From contig JANQPI010000020.1 of assembly GCA_028289585.1 (NCBI GenBank), forward strand, positions 222,039-286,038: a stretch of DNA of 64,000 nucleotides, written 5' to 3'. The DNA is from Candidatus Zixiibacteriota bacterium (GTDB lineage Bacteria; Zixibacteria; MSB-5A5; GN15; FEB-12). Shown in pieces: positions 7,627-17,649 of the stretch. Numbering within the stretch: position 1 is the stretch's first letter; each line of letters opens with the position of its first letter. Under the pieces are notes generated by a model. The model saw only the letters and a list, made by a program, of their open reading frames with translations. It was not told the origin of the DNA and did no database searches. The position numbers were made by a program, and so were the translations under genes.

Positions 7627-9625
7627 CGTTCTCATCCCCATAGCGAATCTGGCGCCGGCGATCGACCGCGTCGTGAGCCTGACGTTTGATCGATGGTCGC
7701 CATGCTCGCGTCAGCTTGAGCAGGAGCGATTCGGCTCGCTGCCCCTGATTCTGGGCCAGGGCCTCGAACGCCGCAGAACGCAGTTGCGCCGCCTGGCGAT
7801 CGCCGAAGAGATTGACCCGAACAACGAACGTGCGTAGCAGTCCCACCGCTTCGTCGCTGCCCAACACCGAGTAGGCAACCAGCATGGCCTGCTGTTCGGC
7901 GTAATCGAGCTTGATGAATTGCTCATCACGTACCAGGTCGCCCATCGCCTCGAATGCGAGTGGTCCACGGCGCAAGACAATGGAGTTGATGGCCAACAGA
8001 CGAATGTCCGCGACATCGTCATAGACCAACTGACGCAGCAGATTGATCGCATCCTCGTGCGGCGTATCGACCAGAGATCGAACGAGTGCCTCGCGCACCG
8101 AATCGTCGGCGTGGTCCACACAGCGCTTGAGCAATCCGAGGGACTCATCCGTACCGATACTCGACAAGACCGAAATCGTCTGAATGACAACTTGGGGATC
8201 GCGATCGGTTACGCCCCGGGCAATGAGCGCGAGATTGTTTTGTCCCAACCCGGCAAGATGATCAGACAACGCAACTCGATGATCCTGATGTGTCAGATGA
8301 CGTCCGAGCTCGGAGATCTTCAGGAGCGCCTGCGGTCCGAATGCCGACAGATACCGGCGGACGACGTCGCCGCCGATCTCCTCATGGTCGTTCAGGGCTG
8401 CAGCCAGACGCTCGACCGCATCTCCGGCGATCACCTGCTGCTGCGCCATCCGCAACCGTTCGGTCCATCGCGGCCGTTCCGGACCCACCCGTGATTCCAT
8501 CTCCACAAGAAACGTCAACAGACGACCAGCCTCGCGTACCTGCCCCAGACCGATAAGATCGTGGTGGACCTTCTCGCAGATGTCGACCGTCTCCGAGAAC
8601 AGCGGCAGAGTATCCTCCTGGTAGAGCATCTCCTTACACAGCTCGACGGTCGACTCCCAGGGATCGAAATCGGCGTCTTGGCGAACCAACGATTGGACGG
8701 TCTCTTCCTGTTCAGCGGAGAGCTTATGTTCGCTGTTCAGGATCAACGTTGTGTCGGGTGCGGGTCGCGACGGCGAGCTGCTCTCGACACCGAAACCAAA
8801 CGCTGCCTCGGCCGCCGCGAGGCTCGATGAATCCGGAGCATCGACACCGAGGACATCACCGAACAGCGAGTTCGATACGACGTCGAGTTGGTCGGACACG
8901 CCTCGCTGTCGGCTATCTGTCGACGACCGATCCTTGGATGACATCGGTACCTCGCCAGAGTCCACTTCATGGCCAATCGGCGACATGCCAGTACCACTCG
9001 CGGGCGTCTCGCCCGGTTCGTCGGTGAATTCACCATCACTTTCCGAATCGTCGAGCTCGACGACATCGTCATCGAGGAAGAGCTTCTGATAGCCGGGAAT
9101 CTTGCCGCTATCGTCGGCGGATCCGGCTCGCGACGCCGCCGGAGTCGCGAGATAGTCGCCTCGATAGTCGGCGAGTGAAACGTCCTCAACCGTGGCGTAC
9201 GTTAACCCCGGGAGCTGCCGCTCCCAGAGAAGAGCGACTAAATCGGCACCATTGCGGCTCGATTGGAAGTCGCGGACGAGATCGAGAAATCGATGAACGA
9301 CATCGAAGTCGAATGCCTCATCAAAGCCCAGCCGATTGATCCCGGCTTCGAAAAAGAGGCCGGCCAGACACTCCTCTTTGCCTGCATCCTGGTAGACCAG
9401 TTCGCCGTCCCAGCGAATTTCCTCAGGACCGATTTTGAAGCTCAGACAGCCGTAATCTTCAATCAGGTCGACCAGTCGCTCGGCGAACGACCGACGCAGC
9501 GAGTTCGGCAGCGGGTTATCCGAGGGATAGAGGGTGACGACCTTGATCGTCTTCAACAGATCCTTCAGAATCCGCCCGACCGCCTCGACCCGAAGCCGGT
9601 TCTGTTTGTCATTATCGAGTGTCAT
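7619..9625 (-). CDS. HEAT-repeat protein partnered with HD-GYP protein
   Basis: A 668-residue soluble protein. The first ~150 residues resemble the N-terminal domain of the downstream HD-GYP protein (SFKIGPEEIRWDGELVYQD followed by GINRLGFDEAFDFDVVHRFL). Residues ~170-300 are an acidic, Ser/Thr/Pro-rich linker. Residues ~420-660 are HEAT-like repeats (NNLALIARGVTDRDPQVV, ESLGLLKRCVDHADDSV, DAINLLRQLVYDDVADIR). HEAT arrays bind proteins, so a scaffold or regulator of the HD-GYP enzyme is inferred. The start is ATG at 9625; no clear Shine-Dalgarno was seen. Confidence 0.75.
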   Translation of the reverse strand: MTLDNDKQNRLRVEAVGRILKDLLKTIKVVTLYPSDNPLPNSLRRSFAERLVDLIEDYGCLSFKIGPEEIRWDGELVYQDAGKEECLAGLFFEAGINRLGFDEAFDFDVVHRFLDLVRDFQSSRNGADLVALLWERQLPGLTYATVEDVSLADYRGDYLATPAASRAGSADDSGKIPGYQKLFLDDDVVELDDSESDGEFTDEPGETPASGTGMSPIGHEVDSGEVPMSSKDRSSTDSRQRGVSDQLDVVSNSLFGDVLGVDAPDSSSLAAAEAAFGFGVESSSPSRPAPDTTLILNSEHKLSAEQEETVQSLVRQDADFDPWESTVELCKEMLYQEDTLPLFSETVDICEKVHHDLIGLGQVREAGRLLTFLVEMESRVGPERPRWTERLRMAQQQVIAGDAVERLAAALNDHEEIGGDVVRRYLSAFGPQALLKISELGRHLTHQDHRVALSDHLAGLGQNNLALIARGVTDRDPQVVIQTISVLSSIGTDESLGLLKRCVDHADDSVREALVRSLVDTPHEDAINLLRQLVYDDVADIRLLAINSIVLRRGPLAFEAMGDLVRDEQFIKLDYAEQQAMLVAYSVLGSDEAVGLLRTFVVRVNLFGDRQAAQLRSAAFEALAQNQGQRAESLLLKLTRAWRPSIKRQAHDAVDRRRQIRYGDENDE

Positions 9626-9682
9626 AACGCCTGATCCAGTAGATCGGCAGCTGGGCCAGATTCGCTTAGCCTTGACGACAAC

Positions 9683-9700
9683 GGGGTCCCGAAGGACCCC
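9683..9700 (-). terminator. UUCG hairpin after the nucleotide-sugar operon
   Basis: On the minus strand GGGGTCC-TTCG-GGACCCC forms a 7-bp stem closed by the very stable C(UUCG)G tetraloop, 34-51 nt after the dehydrogenase stop. There is no T-tract, so it may be a 3'-end stabiliser or a factor-dependent stop site. Confidence 0.5.
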
Positions 9701-9733
9701 GCCGAAATGAGTGCAGCTTGGTAGGAGTTCGGC

Positions 9734-11161
9734 CTAAAGAATGGCCACCCGATTGCGCCCTTTGGTAACGCTCTTGGTCGCATTTCGGGTATCGAAGACC
9801 GCCTTGGCGTTGTCGACGATCCATTGGTAATCATAGCGCGAGTGATCGGTGAGGATCACCACCAGGTCCGCTTTGGCCAGGACTGCCTTGGTGAGGCGAA
9901 CCGATTTCAACTGTTTCCCCTTCCACTCGAAGACGGGAACATGCGGATCATTGTACTGAACCCGTGCGCCACGGTCCTCCAGCAGTTTCAGGACATCCAG
10001 GGCGGGTGACTCGCGAATGTCCTGAATATCCCGCTTGTAAGCGAGCCCCAGGATCAGGATGTTCGACTTGTTGATCGCTCGAGCGAATTCCTCATTGAGA
10101 AATCGACTGATCCGAGCGACAACGTACTCCGGCATCGCCGAGTTGATCTCACCGGCAAGTTCGATAAATCGCGCGTAGTAGTTGAGTGATTTCAGTTTCC
10201 ACGACAGATAGTGCGGGTCGATCGGGATACAATGACCGCCTAAGCCGGGACCAGGATAGAACGGCATGAAACCGAACGGTTTGGTCGCGGCGGCATCAAT
10301 AATTTCCCAAACATCGATTCCGAGCCGCTCGCACATGAGTGCAACCTCATTGACCAATCCGATGTTGACCGAACGGAACGTGTTCTCCAGCAACTTGACC
10401 ATCTCAGCAGCTTTGGTCGAGGAGACCGGGTGAACCGCTGAAATCGTCGTGAGGTAGAACTCGGTTGCCACTTTCGTACACTTCGGAGTCACTCCGCCGA
10501 CGACACGCGGTGTATTCTGCGTCGTGAATTTCTGATTGCCCGGATCAACGCGTTCGGGAGAGAAGGCGAGGAAGAAATCCCGCCCGACCTGGCGTGTCTC
10601 TGATTGCAGCAACGGCAGAATCAGATCCTCGGTTGTACCGGGATAGGTCGTCGATTCGAGAACAACCAGGACACCGTCACCGATATGTCGTTTGACATTG
10701 TCCATTGCCGACAGGATGTAGCTGACGTCGGGATCCTTCGTCTTCGATAGTGGCGTCGGAACACAGATCGAAATGATATCCGCTCGCGCGAGTTGCTTCG
10801 GATCGGTAGTGACAATAAGTGACTTTGAACCGATCGCGCTGGCCACATCGTCGTCGGAGATGTCATCAATATCCGACCGCCCCGAACCTAGGAGCTTGAC
10901 CTTACGCTCGGAGATATCGAAACCGACAACCGTAAAACCGGCGCGTACAAGTGACACGGCGAGGGGAAGTCCAACGTAGCCGAGCCCGACAATGCCAATC
11001 ACCGCCGAGCGATCGTCGATCTTCCCCATCAGGCGACTAAAGTTATCGGCTCCCTGAGATTGCGAGGTACGACCACCACGCGCCCGTCCCGAACTCCGTT
11101 TCGCCCCCCCACGCCGCGACCGGCTCGAGCGCCGTCGGTTGCTTGATGATTCGTCTGCCAT
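9734..11161 (-). CDS. UDP-sugar 6-dehydrogenase (WbpA/WecC-like)
   Basis: A 475-residue NAD-dependent nucleotide-sugar dehydrogenase. It has the Rossmann motif IGIVGLGYVGLPLA, FSPERVDPGN, the central helix TKAAEMVKLLENTFRSVNI and the catalytic Cys in GPGLGGHCIPIDP. It oxidises a UDP-hexose or UDP-N-acetylhexosamine to the uronic acid; the FSPERVDPG form favours the HexNAc branch. The start at 11161 has a GGAGAG Shine-Dalgarno 14 nt after the rmd stop. Residues 1-37 are an unusual Arg/Ser/Gly-rich basic tail absent from typical members. It is the last gene of the gmd-rmd operon, which points to surface glycan synthesis. Confidence 0.92.
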   Translation of the reverse strand: MADESSSNRRRSSRSRRGGAKRSSGRARGGRTSQSQGADNFSRLMGKIDDRSAVIGIVGLGYVGLPLAVSLVRAGFTVVGFDISERKVKLLGSGRSDIDDISDDDVASAIGSKSLIVTTDPKQLARADIISICVPTPLSKTKDPDVSYILSAMDNVKRHIGDGVLVVLESTTYPGTTEDLILPLLQSETRQVGRDFFLAFSPERVDPGNQKFTTQNTPRVVGGVTPKCTKVATEFYLTTISAVHPVSSTKAAEMVKLLENTFRSVNIGLVNEVALMCERLGIDVWEIIDAAATKPFGFMPFYPGPGLGGHCIPIDPHYLSWKLKSLNYYARFIELAGEINSAMPEYVVARISRFLNEEFARAINKSNILILGLAYKRDIQDIRESPALDVLKLLEDRGARVQYNDPHVPVFEWKGKQLKSVRLTKAVLAKADLVVILTDHSRYDYQWIVDNAKAVFDTRNATKSVTKGRNRVAIL

Positions 11162-11175
11162 TTCGCTCTCTCCCG

Positions 11176-12135
11176 TCATCGCCGAAGCATGTCGCGCCAA
11201 TACTGGAGCGTGTCGGCGAGCGTTTGTGTCAGTGGTATGGTCGGCTCATAGTCAAGCCGACGGGCGGCTTTACGCCCATCCCCGCGGAGCACCGGAATAT
11301 CCGACTTGCGCAGCCGCGAAGGATCAGTCTGGTGTTCAATCGGCACGGTCGCCAGTTTGATCAAGCGACTCAAGACATTTCCCATCGCCACCGCGCGTCC
11401 GGAACAGAGGTGATACACCTCCCCCGGCTCGCCGCGTTCCACGGCCAGGCGGTAGCCACGAACGATATCACGAACATCGGAAAGGTCACGCCGGGCGGTT
11501 AGGTCACCGGTCCGGATAACCCGTCGACCCCGCTTCGATTCCAACTCGGCGATCTGCCGCGCAAACGACGGCACCGCGAATCGATCGGTCTGACGGGGAC
11601 CGTTATGATTAAACGCTCGGACGACAACGACCGGGAGGTCGTGCTGCGTTCCGAAGTAGCGAACCGCCCGCTCGGCTGCGGCCTTGGCAATGCCGTAAGG
11701 TGATACCGGATTGAGCAGTTGATCCTCGGCCAGGACTTTGTTGCGCGGCGTAAACTGACCGAAACAGTCTGGAGAACTCACGAACAGGAGGCGCTCGAGG
11801 CGAGTAACTCGCCGGGCTGCCACCAGCACATTGAGGGTGCCGGTCAGATTGACGGCAAACGTTCGCTGTTCCGCGTTAAACGAATCCCCGACGGAAGCAA
11901 TCGCTGCCAGATGGAAGATAACGTTCGGGCGTGCGGTGTGGATCACCTCGGCCGTGCGAACCGGATCGGTGATGTCGAGACGGTAGGAGGTAACGTGATC
12001 GGCTATCTCCGCCAGGTGGTCGTCCGGCTCCTCACCGTACGTCGTGCCACTGACGGTATAGCCATGGGCCAGGAGTTCTTCGGCCAGCCACGAGCCGGCG
12101 AAGCCGCCCATTCCGGTGATGAAGGCTCGTGGCAT
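11176..12135 (-). CDS. rmd: GDP-6-deoxy-D-mannose reductase-like SDR
   Basis: A 319-residue extended short-chain dehydrogenase. It has an N-terminal TGMGGFAGSWLAEELL nucleotide-binding loop, the catalytic YGIAK tetrad pair, and RAFNHNGPRQTDRFAVPSFA, a motif typical of GDP-4-keto-6-deoxymannose reductases. With Gmd immediately upstream it would complete GDP-D-rhamnose synthesis from GDP-mannose. The gap to gmd is 9 nt and to the dehydrogenase 14 nt, so the three are one operon. A 6-deoxytalose reductase or a plain epimerase is a less likely alternative. Confidence 0.85.
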   Translation of the reverse strand: MPRAFITGMGGFAGSWLAEELLAHGYTVSGTTYGEEPDDHLAEIADHVTSYRLDITDPVRTAEVIHTARPNVIFHLAAIASVGDSFNAEQRTFAVNLTGTLNVLVAARRVTRLERLLFVSSPDCFGQFTPRNKVLAEDQLLNPVSPYGIAKAAAERAVRYFGTQHDLPVVVVRAFNHNGPRQTDRFAVPSFARQIAELESKRGRRVIRTGDLTARRDLSDVRDIVRGYRLAVERGEPGEVYHLCSGRAVAMGNVLSRLIKLATVPIEHQTDPSRLRKSDIPVLRGDGRKAARRLDYEPTIPLTQTLADTLQYWRDMLRR

Positions 12136-12144
12136 GACGATCGG

Positions 12145-13284
<1,140 letters not shown>

Positions 13285-13297
13285 CGCCTCACAACTG

Positions 13298-14314
13298 ATG
13301 ACGACGACGATTCGAATATTAATCGGACTGTTGATTATCGCTCCGGTAACCACCAGTTCGGCGATCGACCGGCGTTCGCCGGCCAACCGGGTGACCTACG
13401 TGGGACAAGAAACCGACCTGACGATCTCTGCCGATACGCTGCTCCGCCGCGCCGATGCGCTCCATCAGAAACGCGATTATGTCGCCGCTCTGGCAACCTA
13501 TACCGAAGCTTATGAGGCTGCCGGCAAGGAATTCAACAAACCGGTTCAGACTGAGGCACTCGCCATGATGGCCCGCATGAATCTCGTGCTGGGCGAACTC
13601 GAATCGGGGCGCGCGCTCCTTGACAAAGCCGCCGATCTGGCCGACCAGAGCGATCCCCTCGGCTGGTCACGCTATCTGTCGGTCCGCGGCCGCTATGAAT
13701 GGAAAGAGGACTCCCTCGCGAGGTCCCGCAAGACGTTTTCCGACCTCTTCGAATTCTGTCGGGCCAACGCTCTCCCCGGTCGGGCGGTCGATGCCGCCAA
13801 TATGCTCTCGATCGTGCACACTGCGCCGAACGATCAGATTGAGTGGCTGCGGCAGGGGATCGAGATTGCCGAGGCAAATCAGGAAGAGCGGTGGCTCGGT
13901 CCCCTCTACAACAACCTCGCCACGACCTATTTCGAGATGAACGAATTCGATTCGGCACTGGGTGGCTATCTCACCGCCCGCGAGTACCATTGGCGCCATT
14001 CCGGCGAGGTCGCCAAGCTGTTCGCGGATTATCACGTCGGCATGACCTACCGTCGCCTGAATGACTACGACTCCGCAGCGGCATGGCTTCGACCCACGAT
14101 CGCCTGGGCCGAACGGCTCGGTAATCATGGAGCCTACGGTCAGGCGTGCGAAGATTTGGGCGAGGTGCTGCTGGCCCAGGGAAATCGCGACGCCGGACTT
14201 AATCTTCTCCACACCGCGCTAGCCGCCTATCGAGAAGCCGGCTACGAGGAACGCCGTCCGGATATCTGGGAGGCGATAACATCGCGCCTCGCACAGGTCG
14301 AAGCCGGTGAGTAG
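13298..14314 (+). CDS. Exported TPR-repeat protein
   Basis: A 338-residue protein with a signal peptide (TIRILIGLLIIAPVTTSSA) followed by tandem tetratricopeptide-like helices, for example RADALHQKRDYVAALATYTEAYEAA, split here as HQKRDYVAALATY, then PLYNNLATTYFEMNEFDSAL and ACEDLGEVLLAQGNRDAGL. TPR arrays mediate protein binding; a periplasmic role is inferred. Its stop lies within an 8-bp overlap with the next gene's GTG start. Confidence 0.75.
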   Translation: MTTTIRILIGLLIIAPVTTSSAIDRRSPANRVTYVGQETDLTISADTLLRRADALHQKRDYVAALATYTEAYEAAGKEFNKPVQTEALAMMARMNLVLGELESGRALLDKAADLADQSDPLGWSRYLSVRGRYEWKEDSLARSRKTFSDLFEFCRANALPGRAVDAANMLSIVHTAPNDQIEWLRQGIEIAEANQEERWLGPLYNNLATTYFEMNEFDSALGGYLTAREYHWRHSGEVAKLFADYHVGMTYRRLNDYDSAAAWLRPTIAWAERLGNHGAYGQACEDLGEVLLAQGNRDAGLNLLHTALAAYREAGYEERRPDIWEAITSRLAQVEAGE

Positions 14315-15629
14315 CCCGACTCGACCAATCAACTGCCCCAATTGTGGTCACGAATTCGACGTTTCCGCCTCACTCGCCCAGCAGATCGAAACGGATCTCC
14401 GCGCCGAGCTCGCAGAGCAACGCCAGGCCGAAGAGAAACGCCTGGCAGCTCGCGAATCAGCTCTGGCCGAACAGCAAGCCCGGATTGAGGCCGATGCTGC
14501 CCGGCAGGAACAGACGGTGCAGACAGAAGTCACCAAGCGCCTTGAGGTCGAACGCGTTCAGACCGAAACGAAACTGCGCGAGGAGATTTCCTCCCAACTC
14601 GCGGATGAACTCACAGCGCAGCAGCAGCAGATCACCGAACTGACCGACAAAGTCACGGCAGCCCGGGAGACCGAACTCGCACTCCGCAAGCGTGAGCGCG
14701 AACTCAATGACCGCTCGAAAGATCTCGAGCTGGAAGTCGAACGTAAACTCGCTGAGAAGAGCGACGAGATCGAAACGCAGACTGCGAAACGGCTCGAAGA
14801 GAAATACCAGCTCACCGTTTCCGAGAAAAATCAGAAGCTCGAATCACTGACCAAACAGGTCGATGATCTGAAACGCAAACTTGAGCAGGGTTCCCAGCAG
14901 ACCCAGGGCGAGGTACTGGAGTTGGAGCTGGAGCGGCGCCTCGCCGAAGCGTTTCGCTACGATGAACTCCAACCGGTTCCCAAAGGTGTCGAGGGTGGCG
15001 ATTGCGTCCAGGTTGTGCGCAACGAGTCGGGCGTGGTCTGTGGTCGGATCTTGTGGGAGGCGAAGCGGACCAAGCACTGGTCGGACAAGTGGATCGCCAA
15101 ACTCAAGCGCGACGCCACCCGGGCCAAAGCACAGCTCGCAGTCATCTGCTCAACCGCTCTTCCCGATGGTTTCGTGACGGTCGAAAACATCGACGGCATC
15201 TGGGTTACCGATTTCACCGGCGCCATCGGTATCGCCCGGGTCCTGCGGCAGCAATTGATCTTGTTGCAGAGCGTGCAGCGTGCCAATGAGGATCGCTCGG
15301 ACAAAGTCGCCCGCGTCTATGACTATCTCTACAGTGACGAGTTTAAACAAAAAGTCGAGATGATCGTGGCGTCGTTTGAAACCCTGCAGAATGAAATCGC
15401 CGCCGAACGCAACGCCATGAATCGGATTTGGTCGAGACGCGAGCAGCATCTCCGCACCGTGATCGAATCGACCACCGGAATGATCGGCGACATTCAGGGA
15501 ATCACCCACGGCAGCGAAAAGCTGCCGCTTTTTGACGATCTCCTGCCGCTCGACAGCGACACTGAAGATGTCGCGCGTCCCCAGGTCCGTCTCACGTTGA
15601 CCGACAGCCGTAACGAGGACGAAGTATGA
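14307..15629 (+). CDS. DUF2130 coiled-coil protein
   Basis: A 440-residue protein. It starts with a short zinc-ribbon-like CPNCGHEFDVS, then has a long Glu/Arg/Gln-rich coiled coil (~25-205), and then the DUF2130 core (GDCVQVVRNESGVVCGRILWEAKRTKHWSDKW, of which GRILWEAKRTKHW is most characteristic). The E-x-K motif in LWEAKRTK resembles PD-(D/E)XK nuclease cores, so nuclease ancestry is often suspected. The GTG start at 14307 overlaps the TPR stop by 8 bp, and its own stop overlaps the next start (ATGA). Function is not established. Confidence 0.82.
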   Translation: MSSPTRPINCPNCGHEFDVSASLAQQIETDLRAELAEQRQAEEKRLAARESALAEQQARIEADAARQEQTVQTEVTKRLEVERVQTETKLREEISSQLADELTAQQQQITELTDKVTAARETELALRKRERELNDRSKDLELEVERKLAEKSDEIETQTAKRLEEKYQLTVSEKNQKLESLTKQVDDLKRKLEQGSQQTQGEVLELELERRLAEAFRYDELQPVPKGVEGGDCVQVVRNESGVVCGRILWEAKRTKHWSDKWIAKLKRDATRAKAQLAVICSTALPDGFVTVENIDGIWVTDFTGAIGIARVLRQQLILLQSVQRANEDRSDKVARVYDYLYSDEFKQKVEMIVASFETLQNEIAAERNAMNRIWSRREQHLRTVIESTTGMIGDIQGITHGSEKLPLFDDLLPLDSDTEDVARPQVRLTLTDSRNEDEV

Positions 15630-16588
15630 ACTACCGCCGCGTTGGCCGAACCGGCCTCAAGATTTCAGAGATATCACTCGGCGCCTGGCTGACGTTCGGT
15701 CGCGACATCGACGTCGCCAAGACCGACGCCATCATCTCAACCGCGCTCGACCACGGCGTCAATTTCATCGACATGGCCGATATCTACACCAAAGGCGAGG
15801 CGGAACGAGTGGTCGGTGAAGTCATCAAAGACCGCAATCGATCGCACCTGGTGCTTTCGTCCAAAGTCTTCTGGCCAATGTCGGATGACGTCAACGATCG
15901 TGGCTTATCGCGGAAACATATCCACGAGTCGATCGATCAGACGTTGCGACGCATCGGCACCGACTATCTCGATCTCTATTTCTGCCACCGCTTCGACCCG
16001 GAAACCGAGGTCGACGAGGTCGTGCGGGCAATGGATGATCTCGTTCGCGCCGGCAAGATCCTCTACTGGGGTACGTCGGTCTGGTCTGAGGCGCAGATCG
16101 AACGCGCTGTTGGCGAAGCCGACCGCTTCACCGCCTACCGTCCGGTCGTCGAACAACCACGTTACCATATGCTCGATCGCCATATCGAAACGGAACTGCT
16201 ACCGATCTGCCGACGCTACGGCATTGGCCTCACCGTCTGGTCTCCGCTCGCCCAGGGAATTCTGACCGGCAAGTACAACGATGGTCCGCCGGCGGAGTCG
16301 TATCGCAAAGATACCGACTGGCTAACGCAGGATCTGACCGAGGACAATCTCGACAAAGTCCGTCGACTTACCCGACTGGCGATAGAGTTGGGTGTGACAA
16401 TGAGTCAGCTCGCCCTCGCCTGGGTATTGCGCCTGCCCGAAATCAGCTGTGCCATCACCGGCGCAACGCGGCCCGATCAGGTGATCGATAATGTCAAAGC
16501 TTCGGAGATCGAGCTGTCTGCCGATCTGCAGGAGCAGATTGAGGATATCCTGACCGACGACGGCAGAGTGAAGGTGAATATCACCTAG
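15626..16588 (+). CDS. Aldo/keto reductase, Kv-beta-like
   Basis: A 320-residue (beta/alpha)8 oxidoreductase with the complete catalytic tetrad: Asp49 and Tyr54 in FIDMADIY, Lys80 in LSSK and His121 in YFCHRFD. The N-terminal YRRVGRTGLKISEISLG and the C-terminal NADPH-binding ITGATRPDQV are typical of the voltage-gated channel beta-subunit-like group. It reduces carbonyls with NADPH; the substrate is unknown. The start overlaps the DUF2130 stop by 4 bp. Confidence 0.9.
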   Translation: MNYRRVGRTGLKISEISLGAWLTFGRDIDVAKTDAIISTALDHGVNFIDMADIYTKGEAERVVGEVIKDRNRSHLVLSSKVFWPMSDDVNDRGLSRKHIHESIDQTLRRIGTDYLDLYFCHRFDPETEVDEVVRAMDDLVRAGKILYWGTSVWSEAQIERAVGEADRFTAYRPVVEQPRYHMLDRHIETELLPICRRYGIGLTVWSPLAQGILTGKYNDGPPAESYRKDTDWLTQDLTEDNLDKVRRLTRLAIELGVTMSQLALAWVLRLPEISCAITGATRPDQVIDNVKASEIELSADLQEQIEDILTDDGRVKVNIT

Positions 16589-16677
16589 TCTCATCCTTTC
16601 GCTAAGGCACTGGCGTTCGCTGTCACTGACAGAGAGTATTTTGGTCTGCTAGGTGAACACGCGGTGCGGGGGAGGGC

Positions 16678-17064
16678 ATGTCGCGACGCACACTCAACGA
16701 CTGGTTCGGATTCACCCGCGCGCAGATTCGCGGACTGGCTCTGCTGACTGCCATCGCGATCGGTCTCGCTGTCTACAACGGGGTTCGCCTGTTGACCGTC
16801 CCGACTCCCGATCAACCTCCGCTGCCGGTGCTTATCGGCAATGAACGCCCGGCCCCACTCGTGGGTACGTTTCGTATCGATCCCAACACCGCTCCCGCCG
16901 ACTCCCTGGAGTTACTTCCCGGAATCGGTCGGGTCGTCGCCGATGCAATCGTCGCCGCCCGCGACACGCTTCCGTTCGCCCGCATCCCCGACCTGGTGCG
17001 AGTTCGCGGGATCGGACCGGCCACCCTTGACCGGATTACCCCCTATCTGATCCTCCACCGCTAA
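16678..17064 (+). CDS. ComEA-like membrane-anchored HhH protein
   Basis: A 128-residue protein with one N-terminal membrane segment (GLALLTAIAIGLAVYNGV), a proline-rich linker and two helix-hairpin-helix motifs (LELLPGIGRVVADAIVAAR and LVRVRGIGPATLDRI). The IDPNTAPADSLELLPGIG opening matches ComEA, the DNA-binding protein of competence systems, which suggests extracytoplasmic DNA binding. Other ComE genes are not nearby. GGGGGAGGG directly precedes the ATG. Confidence 0.8.
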   Translation: MSRRTLNDWFGFTRAQIRGLALLTAIAIGLAVYNGVRLLTVPTPDQPPLPVLIGNERPAPLVGTFRIDPNTAPADSLELLPGIGRVVADAIVAARDTLPFARIPDLVRVRGIGPATLDRITPYLILHR

Positions 17065-17084
17065 CCCGCACTGTGGGATACCCT

Positions 17085-17113
17085 TTGACGATGTCCGACG
17101 TCGCCCCTATGTT
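17085..17113 (+). promoter_or_regulatory. Promoter of coaD
   Basis: TTGACG (17085-17090), 17 bp, TATGTT (17108-17113). Predicted start near 17120, about 29 nt before the proposed CTG start and upstream of its Shine-Dalgarno. Confidence 0.7.
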
Positions 17114-17148
17114 GGCGCGAGTCAGTCGTTTAGCCAAAGGAGTCCGGT

Positions 17149-17649
17149 CTGGTTCGCCGCCTAGTCTACCCGGGGACATTCGATCCGGTAACAAACGGTC
17201 ACGTCTCGTTAATCGAGCGCGGGTTGCAGCTGTTCGATGAGTTAATCGTCGCCATCGCGCCGTCGGAAGCCAAACATCCGCTCTTTCCGTTCGACGAACG
17301 CATCACCCTCATGCAGCGTTCCGTTGATCTCATCGCCAATACCGAGGGTCGGGTGCGCGTCATCGGCTTCGAGGGCCTCCTGGCCGACCTGATTCGTCGG
17401 GAAAACGCCCACGCGATCCTGCGTGGCCTGCGCGCTGTCTCCGATTTTGAGTTCGAGTTTCAAATGGCGCTCATGAATCGTCGTCTCGTTCACGAGGCGG
17501 AGACGGTCTTTCTGATGCCGGCGCTTTCCTGGGTCTATTTGTCGTCATCGATCGTGAAGAATGTCGCTCGTCACGGCGGCGATATCACCGGACTCGTGCC
17601 CGATCATGTTCGTGATGCGATCTATGCACGAGTCGGGCGGGACAGTTAA
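17149..17649 (+). CDS. coaD: Phosphopantetheine adenylyltransferase, apparent CTG start
   Basis: A 166-residue enzyme that transfers AMP from ATP to 4'-phosphopantetheine in coenzyme A synthesis. The N-terminal nucleotidyltransferase motif YPGTFDPVTNGH and the C-terminal LSSSIVKNVARHGGDI are intact, and the length fits the family (~160 aa). The frame is closed by a TAG at 17131, and there is no ATG, GTG or TTG before the catalytic motif. CTG at 17149 lies 6 nt after a strong AAGGAG (17137-17142), so it is taken as the start. The first ATG-type alternative (TTG 17224) would delete the active site. The stop overlaps the next ATG (TAATG). Confidence 0.9.
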   Translation: MVRRLVYPGTFDPVTNGHVSLIERGLQLFDELIVAIAPSEAKHPLFPFDERITLMQRSVDLIANTEGRVRVIGFEGLLADLIRRENAHAILRGLRAVSDFEFEFQMALMNRRLVHEAETVFLMPALSWVYLSSSIVKNVARHGGDITGLVPDHVRDAIYARVGRDS

